DNA of 64,000 nucleotides from Rhodosporidiobolus odoratus (taxonomy: Eukaryota; Basidiomycota; Microbotryomycetes; Sporidiobolales; Sporidiobolaceae): the NCBI GenBank assembly GCA_034387635.1, contig JAOANU010000014.1, positions 62,001 through 126,000 of the forward strand. Direction: 5' to 3'. How positions within the stretch are numbered: position 1 is the first letter of the stretch; each line of letters starts with the position of its first letter. Under the pieces are notes generated by a model that saw only the letters and a list, made by a program, of their open reading frames with translations, made no database searches and was not told where the DNA came from. Positions 1 to 9,900 of this stretch are shown here, in pieces. A program made the translations under genes and the position numbers.

Positions 1-2803
1 CCCAATAAGTCTGCTTCAACTTCCCAAAGTCGAGACCGGACGGTTGCTTCAAGAACTTGATGTCGGAGGTCATCGTATGAGGGTCCCCGAAGTTGACCAG
101 GAGGCAGTTAGGAAGGTAGAGGGCATTGCAGTGTGGCAACTCGAGGACTCGAGCGGTGGCTTGGATTTGCGCTTCGAGGCGATGCGAAGGGGCACCAAAC
201 CTGCGGAAGCAGCGCGTTAGGTTGAGGCAGGCGTCGAAAAAAGTGCGTGCACAAGGTACATCATGAATGCTCGAGCGAGCTTGAGTAAGAAATCTTGACG
301 TTCGAGTATGGCCGCGACCTGTGGCGGGCGAGTGAGTACCCCTGGGCAGACCGGACCGATAAAACCACGCACATGAGCCGTAATGAACACCCTTCTCGCC
401 TTCAGCTCTTTCAGCTTATGCTTCTTCCGCCGCTGCTTCTCTTTCTTCCACTCCTTGAGATCGGCCTTTCTCTCCCTGGCTTCCCTCTCCGCTTCCTCCC
501 GCACTTTACGCTCCCACCTATCCTTTTCCCTTTCGGCAGCCGAAGCAGGAGCAAGCGTGCTACCGCAGTATTCACGCTTTGGAGAGGATGCACCGGGCGT
601 GCGAGGGCCGAAGAAGCGGAAATTGGCGGCAACAGGGGACGGAGTCTGACGCTGTTTTCCGAGGTTGGAGGTTGAAATGGACAGGGCGGGGCGAGGAGAA
701 TCAGGCGTCGTCGCGCTCTGCACCGCGTCTGCTGCGGAAGGCTGCACAGCACCGCGAAGTCAGTCTCCGGTACAGCTCAGCAGGGAAGCAGGATCGGGCT
801 GTACCAGATCGTTCAGCTGCAGAGAGAAAACCGCCTTTCTATGCCTCCCTCGTCGCTCCTGCAATGCTTGAGCTGATGGCGGCGCGGGCAGCGCGGCTTC
901 GGCCATTCCTTCGGACTCTTCTCGCACCATATCGCTCAAGCTCTTCCTGCCGCTCGACACCCGCGAATTGTGGTCGAAGCTGCCGTACCCGGGAGAGCGG
1001 GGATGGAAGAGGCCTTGACTAGAGGCTCGAGGGGTGGTTGACGGAGAGGTCTGAGGGAGGCCGGGCTGCTTTGGAGGCGGCGATGCTGAGGCGTTCCGGG
1101 TATCAGGTGCAGAATAACGCGAGAGGTGGTAGCCGGGTCGTGTGGGTAAGGGTGCCAGGCCGGAACCAGCAGGCGTCGCTGGCGCAGCGAGAGAAGCCTG
1201 TAGCGAAGATACCTGTTAGCTGCAATGGCCAGGAAGAGCAGCATGTGCTGAGACTTACTGCGCCCATAACCAGCCCGCCAAAAACCCCTGCTCCACTTCG
1301 AGCAGCCGATGGCCGTGTCTTTTCCGTTTCCAGCTCAAGCCCCAACCTGTCTCCCAGCTTGCGGACCCGCTTCGATAGCTCGGCGGTGATCTTTGGCTTG
1401 TGAGGAACATGCATCCCGGGCTCGATGGGACTGACTGGAGGGGATGCAGAACCAGCTGATAGGCGGGAAAGGGAAGTACTGGAGACAAGGCGAGAAAGGG
1501 TGTTGGACGAATGCGAGCGTTGATGGTTGCTCAAGCGCGAAGAAGACGTGGGGTTGATAGGCGAGGAGGAGCCGGAAGATCGCCGAGCCGGGGATACAGT
1601 GCGGCTCGAAGCCGTAGGCGAGATAGGTGAGGTTGGTGAGCGAGAGGGGTGTTCTTCGTGCAAGGCGGATAGGGTCGAAGTCGAAGCTGAACGGCTGGAC
1701 GCGCCGAAGCTTCGCCCGCGTTCGTGACCTTGGCGGAAGTGCCCACCAGTCGCGGCGCGAAAGGCGGCAGTTGCGGCGCTCCTAGAAGCGCTTGCTACCG
1801 TGGAGGAAGCGCCGTGCAAGGCGTTCTTCGATGCCCGTCGCTTCTGTAGTCGGGCGATGAAGCGTTCCCGCTCCTCCACATCATCGTCGGATGAGTCTTC
1901 GTCAACCTCGAAGTTCGGGTCAGACGAGCCGAGGCGGGGAGAGCTGGGAGTGGAGGTGGCTGGGGTGGGAGCGACAGATGACGAGGGTGTGGAGGACGTC
2001 GATAGAGAGCCAAAGGCCGCTTCCTGCTGGCTCAATGCCATGAGCGCTGAGAGAATGCCCGGTCCACCGAGACCGGCAAGACCCGGTGATTCAGGCTGAG
2101 CCGTCTCCTCCGGTGCCCCTTTCTGCTCGTCGGCCATGTCCTTTTCCTTCATCTGGATTACGGACTTCCGCCGCTGTCGCAAGCCCTCCCATAGTCCGAA
2201 GCCGCCTGTCGTGCCCTGCACAAGCCCCTGCGCTTTTCTCCGCTCATTCTCCTCACGTACGGCCTTTTCTTTGTCTTGATCGACGGCCGGAAGCGACGGT
2301 AATCCGTCACGTTCGAGGGGGTCGATCCAGACTTCCAGCCTGTTGGCGAAGGGAGAGACGAAGCCTTGAAGGGCGCCGCTGTTTTCGCCTGGTAGCAGGG
2401 AGATGGGCACATCGTCGACACGGTAACGGTTGTCGAATGGGTCGTCGCTCTTGTCCGTCATGGCGCTGGCCGTACTCCCCCTTCGCCCACCCGCATGCAT
2501 CGTCGCGATGGCTCGTTCAGCTATGTCATCTCCCTCACGATCGTTCGAAACGACCGGAACAATAACGTGCTGACTGGCGACCTCTGGGTTGAACTGTACA
2601 TGGCGTCGCGGCTTCGCTGCAGGCTCTCCTGCTGCTTCCTCCAATTTTGCTGGTGGTGCTGGCGGTGGCGGTGGTGCGGAGGCGCTCGTCACTGGGTCAG
2701 GGGCAGGGTGGGGGGAAGCGGCGGGGAAATGAATGTCGAATGCTGGAACGGGTGATGAGTACGACTGCATCGTGGACAACGTTGCAGGCGGCGTAAGCGC
2801 CAT
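1..2803 (-). CDS. PRM10/ThrE-family (DUF1212) membrane protein, 5' part, cut by window edge
   Basis: Fungal Prm10-like proteins are multi-pass membrane proteins of the ThrE/DUF1212 transporter-like family; their substrate in fungi is not settled. The first exon (2803 to about 1260) encodes a long low-complexity, Ser/Pro-rich cytosolic-type N-terminus ending in a basic segment (KRVRKLGDRLGLELETEKTR). A second exon (about 1240-760) and a third (about 747-330) follow. The third has a charged Glu/Arg/Lys helix and then VAAILERQDFLLKLARAFMM after an intron at about 370-320. The segment from about 210 to 1 encodes RFGAPSHRLEAQIQATARVL and then NFGDPHTMTSDIKFLKQ, the family's conserved entry segment (FGAPxHRLE, FGDPxTxTS). 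The membrane helices lie beyond the left edge. The start is the first ATG of the long open frame. It is divergent from the dehydrogenase at 3799. The family assignment is confident; the transported compound is unknown. Confidence 0.85.
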
Positions 2804-3798
2804 GCCCGCAGGCTAGTCAGGCAGTGTCTCGGGTAGGCGAGAAAGTGCTGGTGAAGCCAAGGAAGCAGAGGCGAAAAAGTTGACCGAAGGCAGAGCGGAG
2901 GACCACAATGGAAAAAAGGGCGGGGCTGAAAGCAAGATGGGCGACGGTCAACGGCGAGTAAAGAGCGTGAGCAAGGCATGCGCTGCATCAACACACCGGC
3001 TGGATGCACTTCCGGCAAGGGGAACGCGCCGTTTGGTATTTGACCGACCTCGCCGACGATGCGAGGCTGAGTCGACTTGAACCGGAGCCGCCGGCGATTT
3101 GGCAGGCTCTATCCCCAACTGCTAGCTCTTCCGTGCTTTTACAGCCGCGTATCCGTCTGACCGCAGTTCGCGCACAGTAGTCCCTCAGCCCCGACTTCAT
3201 CGTCTCCGACAACCCGCTCCTTCGTGCGAAGTTGGGTGAATATGGTGGAACTCGGATTGCGACCGCGCGCGCGGCGTCAATGGATGGTGGACGGGTGTCA
3301 GACCAGACGCAGTAACTTGTGAGGCGCAAGCACGTCGAGGCAGCTGAACGTCGGACATTTCCGCCGGTCCACCCCGCCATGGCTTCACCCGCCCAAGCCG
3401 CCTTTCCTCCACTGTTCAAGCTGGCTAAGCTACATCTTGCATCTATAGCCGATTCTGTACCTACTTGCTACGCCTTCTCACATGTACGGTAGGCAGCTGT
3501 CCGGCGGCAGCTGTCCAGCTGCCGAAGCTTACGACGCTATGGAGGTGGAGGTAAAAGTGGAGGCGGTTTCCACGTCGCCTTCGCGGCAAACTCCGGCTTC
3601 CGCATCCCGCTGCTCCTGATGCTCCCCGTGACGCTTACTGTACGAGTCAGCAGCTTAGTAGGCGGGAATGTGGAGGCTTGGCGGTTCACCTTCCTGCTTG
3701 AAATCTTCCCCTTGCTTTCTCTCCATCGTATACCACTTGCTCTTTCTCGCCTTTCTCTGGCTGCTTTAACTACCCGTTACCCCGCTTCATCATCAGTC
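2804..3798. other. Divergent intergenic region with no gene seen
   Basis: About 1 kb between two divergently transcribed genes (PRM10-like on minus, short-chain dehydrogenase on plus). No frame here has coding character or coherent splice signals. It probably holds both promoters. The only structure noticed is a cluster of CAGCTG hexamers at 3492-3521. Confidence 0.6.
3492..3521. promoter_or_regulatory. Cluster of three CAGCTG E-boxes with an 11-bp direct repeat
   Basis: GGCAGCTGTCC occurs at 3492-3502 and again at 3506-3516, and a third CAGCTG occupies 3516-3521. CAGCTG is the palindromic E-box core bound by basic helix-loop-helix factors. The cluster is about 280 bp upstream of the dehydrogenase ATG and about 690 bp upstream of the PRM10-like ATG. 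Function is inferred from position and repetition only. Confidence 0.35.
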
Positions 3799-4884
3799 AT
3801 GGTCACTTCCACCGATACTGTCTACCTGGGTGGGCCAGTTTCGCCTTTCCTTGGGTTTCACGACTCGCTGATTCTCCTCCATTCTTCTTTACTTGTGTCC
3901 GCAGTCACCGGCGCCAACCGCGGTATCGGCTTTGGTCTCGTCGCTTCCCTCGCTACGCGTGAGAACGTCCTCGTCTTCGCCACAGCTCGCGACCCGTCCA
4001 AGGCGACCGACCTCAACAAGCTTGCGAAGGAAACGGGCAAGGTGGTCGTACTCAAGCTGGATTCGACTAGCGAGGCGGATGCCCATGCGGCGGCCAAGTT
4101 GGTGGAAGAGAAGGCAGGCAAGGTCGATGCTATCATTGCGAATGCCGGTGCGCCCATTTCCGCTTGACATTCCTCTTTGTTTTGCTCTTTAGCTCGTCCG
4201 GCTCTTCTGCCATGCATCGGCCTACTTTCACGTTTCCTGACATACTCGCTCGCCTTTTCATCACAGGCCAGCTCGACTCCTTCGGTAAGGCTCCCGAAGA
4301 ACCCGTCGAGAACTACATCCGCCTCTTCACCGTGAACGCCCTTGGTCCCCTCATCCTTTTCAAGGTTTTCTCCCCTTTGCTCTACAAGAGCAGTCTTCGC
4401 AAGTTTGCTGTCGTCTCCTCCGCCCTTGGCTCTCTGACGCTCGCTTACCCGATTCCGACAACTGCTTAGTACGTATTGACTCGTAGCCCACAGGTCTCTT
4501 TCATCTCACTCACCTTCATGCCCTTTGCAGCGCAACTTCCAAGGCCGCGGTCAACTTCATCTTCCGAAAGATCCACGGCGAAGAGGTCGCGAATAACCTC
4601 ACATCCTTTGTACTAAACCCCGGCTATGTGTGGACAGATGCTGTAAGCGCCCTTCTTCCACTTCCTGGCAGCTTGAGTGTACAAATATCGCTGACTCCGC
4701 CCTCGATATTTTCCCTCCTTGGCGAGCGCAGACGCGCAATGGTGTCGACAACCACAACATGCCAACCCCCAGCCTTACCGTCGAGGAGAGCGCTGTGGCT
4801 ACTCTCAAGCTCGTCGATGAGGCTACTCGGGAGACGCACGGAGGGAAGTTCTTCGATTACACCGGCGAAGAGATCCCTTGGTAA
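3799..4884 (+). CDS. NAD(P)-dependent short-chain dehydrogenase/reductase (SDR)
   Basis: Classical SDR oxidoreductase of 246 residues; the substrate cannot be told from sequence. The spliced frame is exons 3799-3829, 3905-4147, 4267-4468, 4531-4642 and 4732-4884, which sum to a whole number of codons. The cofactor loop VTGANRGIGFG spans the first splice junction. The structural motif IIANAG is at the end of exon 2. The catalytic tetrad region reads VVSSALGS followed by YATSK, with the Y-x-x-x-K motif created exactly across the third splice junction. The C-terminal segment FFDYTGEEIPW is typical of fungal cytosolic SDRs of the sniffer/NorA-like group. There is no signal peptide. ATG 3799 begins a short first exon (MVTSTDTVYL) placing the Rossmann motif near residue 12, as expected. 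It has no obvious pathway neighbours. Confidence 0.88.
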
Positions 4885-5499
4885 GTACGAGGAGGATAGC
4901 TTTGGCCGTAAAGCCCGCGATCATTCAGTTATAGTCAGTATACCTTTTGCAGCAAACATGGGATGAGTGATTGACCGTACCCGTGAGCGCCGAGCCCCAC
5001 GAGCCTGCCGCCCCGGAGGAGGCAGCCTTGACCTCGAACACGCCTATCTCATGGCGTAGAATGTTGTATAGCAGATGGATGGAGTCTGCCCCCAAGGAAA
5101 CTGGCAAAGAAGGCGGATACGCGAAATGCCAGCGACGAGTGGAGTGCGCTTCTTCTCCCAGGTCCAGAGAACGAGACTACGCCTACCTCATGTGCGCGGG
5201 GTCACTGCCGTGTGCGTCCTGCTTGCAGCGGGCGACAGAGGTCAAAAAGGCTGATGGCCTTCTCAACTTGGGAATCTCCCTTTGCAGGCGGTCTCGAGCT
5301 AGGAGAGCCTCGCACCGTCAGCTCGGGCTCGACTAGCTTGACTAAACCAGATCACCGCATTCTGAAGTTGAGGCAAATCGTGTTCACCGCAACTCTGCGA
5401 AGACAGTTCATGAGTAAAACGGCTCAGGGGGGACTGCTTCCGTCTCCCTCGAATAGCAAGGTCTTGCTGACGAAGTACCTGGCTGCTACCGACTACGCC
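4885..5499. other. Intergenic, no intact gene; holds an IQG1-like relic
   Basis: Between the dehydrogenase stop and the F-box-like start. No convincing exon was found on either strand. A 30-bp block at 5021-5050 matches the 3' coding end of the IQG1 gene located 2.3 kb to the right. Confidence 0.5.
5000..5105 (-). pseudogene. Decayed fragment of the IQGAP C-terminal coding end
   Basis: On the minus strand this stretch encodes EIGVFEVKAA, almost identical to EVGVFEVKAA near the C-terminus of the IQG1 product. The DNA at 5021-5050 and 7321-7350 agrees at 27 of 30 positions. The three differences are transitions, and two of the three affected minus-strand codons differ only synonymously or conservatively. 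Beyond this block similarity fades quickly and no reading frame continues, so this is best read as a partial duplication that has decayed. Boundaries are approximate. Confidence 0.5.
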
Positions 5500-6602
5500 A
5501 TGCCCCAAACTCAGCTGCCTCCGGAGCTATGGGCCCTCATCATCCGTGCCGCTCTCCCTTCGACACTCCGACATCTCGGCGACAACAACACCTGGAATCA
5601 GCGCGCGAGTACACTCCGAGCGTGTAGCTTGGTTTGCTCAAGCTGGCGGGACATCAGTCAGCCCTTCCTAGCAGAGCAGACTTTCTTGAGCGTCTCCAGA
5701 TTGCCCCTCTTCCTCGCCGCTCTCGATTCGAGTCCGTCATTAGCCAACCATGTTCGGGTGGTCAAGCTGTTGAGACCGAGGACAGGGGAGGAGGCGGACG
5801 GACTGGGGACCTTGGGAGAAGTGCTGGGTCGGCTGCCGAACCTCAAGGAGCTTTACCTTACTCAGGTGAAAGGCTTTGACCTTTCCGTTCTGCGGTTTGC
5901 GCCAGGTATGTCCGACTTCCTGCTCGATATCCCCACTAAGTAGGCTGAGGTACTGGTCTCCCAGGACTTGCGAACTTCGTTGGCTGGGGTTTCGACCTTC
6001 ACGCTGCCCCCACTTCGCCTTTTTCCCTCCCGGCCCTCGCCCAAGTCTCCCTCTGCGGTGGCGCCCTCCAACCATCCGCCACCTCCTTCTTCCGTCCCGA
6101 TGTCCTACCCAACCTCCACGCTATTGCTGCCTGCTATCTCCGCAACGGGGATACAGAGCACGACACCATTTCGCACCTCCTCGACCCCTTCCCACCTTCT
6201 CATTTCGTGTATGCCACCTCCAATCCCCGCTGTTCCTACCCCCGAGGCGAGACCGAACCTTACACAGTCTACACTGCAAGAGAGGAATGCCTCGATTGGC
6301 ACGAGGCCCCGTTCTCCTTCTCTTGTCGGACCGACGCCATCCGGCATCTCCACCTGACAGATCGACAAGAAGACAGCGCGACCGTCGAGGCAGTAACTCA
6401 TATAATTGGCAGCGATCCCTCCCTGCAGCTCATGCGAACGTTGTATCTGTCCTCAAACGGCGATGCGACGACCGAAGGGACGGGATACAAGCTCTTGTGC
6501 GAGTTCGGCAAGACGAAGGGCGTCGAGGTGGTAGTTTTAGAGGAGCCGGACTTTATGGAGGTTTCGCTTCTCACGCCGGAGTTGCTTAAACGTTATATGT
6601 AG
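5500..6602 (+). CDS. F-box-like protein
   Basis: Predicted 347-residue protein from exons 5500-5905 and 5965-6602 (intron GTATGT...CCAG, 59 nt; the sum is in frame). The N-terminus reads LPPELWALIIRAAL, then SLVCSSWRDISQPFL, which fits the F-box pattern (LPxELxxxI...L..CxLVCxxWR) that binds Skp1 in SCF ubiquitin ligases. The middle has irregular leucine-rich segments (LPNLKELYLTQV) as in many basidiomycete F-box/LRR-like proteins. No catalytic domain is seen. ATG 5500 directly precedes the F-box; upstream in-frame codons lack coding character. Target unknown. Confidence 0.75.
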
Positions 6603-6979
6603 TGTTTATTCGGTCGACTCACCTTATTCTCCGTCGTCTGTCTCTCTGTTCGTGCGTGTCTCTGCCATTGGAGCATGACCAGCTCGTGGCCCTTGCCACA
6701 CTCTTGCGTGCTCGGCGGGGCTCATGAAGCGCTTTGATAGGCGAAAGAACCTCAGAATCGAGTCAAGATTACAACAAGCGGGGGTTGCGCTGTGCTGCGA
6801 GGAACAAAAGGTATGGAGAGAACAAGAAATATCCGCAAAGACAGTAGGGGTATCGGTCACAGTGAAAGAGGGAATCGCGGGCAGCCCGTCGGGGATGAAA
6901 AAGGGGACGAATTCGAAAACCGAAGGAAACAATGGGAGAAGGGGAGAAATACGAAAGGGGAAGGGTGGCCTGATGTCGT
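6603..6979. other. Convergent intergenic region
   Basis: Short region between the 3' ends of the F-box-like gene (+) and IQG1 (-). It is A-rich on the plus strand and probably contains both 3' UTRs and polyadenylation signals. No gene seen. Confidence 0.55.
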
Positions 6980-9900
6980 TTATTGGTAGAACCTGGAGGG
7001 TTCGACGCGTCAGTGAGCTTTCCTACGCAAACGTAGAGAAGAAGAAGACTTACTTGCGGTTGATGAGTCCGACGAGCCTGCGCAAAGAGGGCAATACAGG
7101 TAAGTACGATGAGGGGAAGCAGCGGAAGAAAGAACGACTGACAGGTTCAGGCTACATTTAGCCGCATCGCCGATCAAGACCGTCTGCTTGCCAACCTGAG
7201 CGAGAACCAAAGCGTCAGTACGAGTTTACGGTCGAAATGTGAGGGAACGAAACGCACAAACTGCATCTCGAGTAGGTCCTCGAGTTTGAGCTCGACGGCA
7301 GCAACTGTCACACCAGCGTAGGCAGCCTTGACCTCGAATACGCCCACCTCGTCGGAAGAGATGGTGAGGGAGATTCGATCAAACTGCTTCGGGCTGTATT
7401 GGTCGATGGAAAGGAGGATGCCTCGGTCGTACAGGGCCTGCGCGGAGTACTTGTAGCTACCGAAGGCCACCTTCTTGCCTTCCTTGGCCAGCTCGCGCTC
7501 GTGGCGCGCCTGCATTGACCAGGGCAGTACGAGGCGCTTCTTGCTGTAGACGTGAACAGGAAAGTAAGCAGCCGCGCGGCGTGTACACCCGACGGCAAAC
7601 GCACCTCTTCTTCTGAATGTTGGACATGGACTGATCAATGTAGACATGGTAAGACTTGATCTGGTCATCGAGGTATCGCTTCTTCTCCTTGACCGTGTTC
7701 AGGGTGCGGTGCATGGTTTGCAGCTCGTTCTGCCTCTGCACGCGGCGGTGGTCTGCAAGGGCAAGGTCAGGACAGAATCGCGACGAGAAGAAGGCTCGAC
7801 ATACGCTTGGAACGAATGTCGTTGGCGATTGCGTTCAGGATAGCCTGGTACTTGTCGTCGCGAGAGACACGGCCCAGCTTGCGCAGCTGAAGGATGTCAC
7901 CAAGAGCAGCCGCTTTGAGCTCGGCGAAGGCCATGCTGCGAAGGAATGGATCAGCATAAGTTTCGCTAACAAGCAGCGGAAGAAGCTTACTTGTGAATGT
8001 TGTCGACGTGCTGAGCGGGCGCTCTTCGTTCAGCGTTAGCTCGACGCCTCTCCTCCATCTCTTCTTCCTCAACAATCCGCGACCAGGCAACCTCATCCTC
8101 AGACGTGACATGTTGAGCGAGAACGGCTTCGAGGTCGTTCCCGTGGTGGATCTTGAGGACGGCAAGAATGCGTCGCTTGGCTTGATTGAATAGGCGCTTG
8201 TTAACGGCGTCGGCATCTGCGAGCAAAACAGGTCAAGCCTAAAACTACTTCAAGGGAGAAGAGGACAGCAACGCACCATCTTGCGGTGCCAGGCGGGTGG
8301 CGAGAGTGAGTGCGATCTGGTCTGCCCTCGCTCGCATCAACTCGGCACTACTTCCGGCTGGAGCACCCCCAAGCTCGATTATAATTTTTCGCACGGGATC
8401 TTCTTCTTCTGGCGCCTATGCGACACGAAGAAAGGACTCAATCAGGACGAACCGAGCAGGCAGAATGGGATGGGGGACGACGTACGATGGTATCGAGACC
8501 GTCAACCATAACGCTATGGGTCGAGTAGATATCGTTGGGGGAAATATAGATGACGGGTTGACGAGCCGCAGCAGCGTCGACATACTCGTCCGTACGGAAG
8601 TGAGTCTCGGCGTCGTCGACCTTGATGACTGCGGGATTACCAAAGGGTGAGTACGCTTTTCGAGGGGGGAGCTTGGGCCACGCACGATGGTAGATCCAGT
8701 TGCTGAATCTGGGTGTGCTCTGGGCTAGGAAGTCGTTCATAGGTGTCAAGTAGGGCTGATCTTGACCGAAGAGCCGGCCGACCGCAATCTGGTTCAGCAT
8801 CTTGCTGACCTCGGCAAGGTTCTGACGCTGAGCATGCGGGAGAACAGTCTCAACCATGCCATACTGTTCAGGCGAGCTGCGACGGGGAAATAGGGTCAGC
8901 ACGGTCGAGGAGAACCGATGTGGGGATCAACGCACATGATGGCAGGATGAAGCAAGCGGAAATAGACGAGGTAGCCGGTGACTCGCAAGCACTCTGCCTC
9001 TTGTTCGCCCTTGAACTTGCCGCGAAGGGCGCGGAAGATCTCGCGAGCGATATAGCGCAGACCGAAGGGGAACGTGTTTGTGCTGTTGCAGATGTTGGTG
9101 AGGAAAGCGTCGGTAGTCTGGCGTAAAGCGATGAGGTCTGTAAGGGAGAAACATGTGAGCTGGGATAGCTTGAGCAGGGCAAAGGGTCGCCATACGCTGA
9201 ACGAAGATTTTGTTCGTGGCTTGATCACCAACAGCTTGGCGGTAGTCGACATCCTTCGGGCGCTGCGAGGTGACGCCGGTCCTCATCTCCTCCTCTGCAA
9301 TCTGACTGCGGTAGATCTGGAGTTGCACGGAGTCAATTCAGCGTCTGCAGGATACTCTTCAGAGGAAAGAAAGATGCGCACAGCGAGCGGGTCTGTCCCC
9401 AAGTCAAGCCCCCTCTTCTCGATCACCGCCTTGATCTGTGGACCAAGCGTGTCCGAGAAGTACTGCTTCTGGCCAACTCCTTGACCGTACTTGGTAAGTA
9501 GGCGGACGAAAGCGAATTGACCACGAATGAACGAGCTCATGTCGGGGATGGAGGCGAGTTCTTCCAAGACGGACCGCTGCGTGGAAGAAAAGCCCCGACG
9601 TCAGAGTAATGGTAAGCGACACAAGACTAACACAGGAGAAGGTCACAGCACAAGGAAAAGACGAACCTGCAGCAGCTTGAGGAAGAGGTATTCTTCCCGA
9701 TGACCCTGCGCATACCCGAAGACGATGAAAGTGGTAGTCTCCATCGCCTTCTGCACTCGCTCGCTGATTCCCATACTACCAGCATTCGCAAACAACCTGG
9801 CCAAGTAAGCCGGTTTCGTTTGCAAATACATGAACAGCTGTTGGTAAAGGTCGAGCTTGCGCTGGGTCTGTGGGTCGAGCCCGCCTTCTGCGAACGGATC

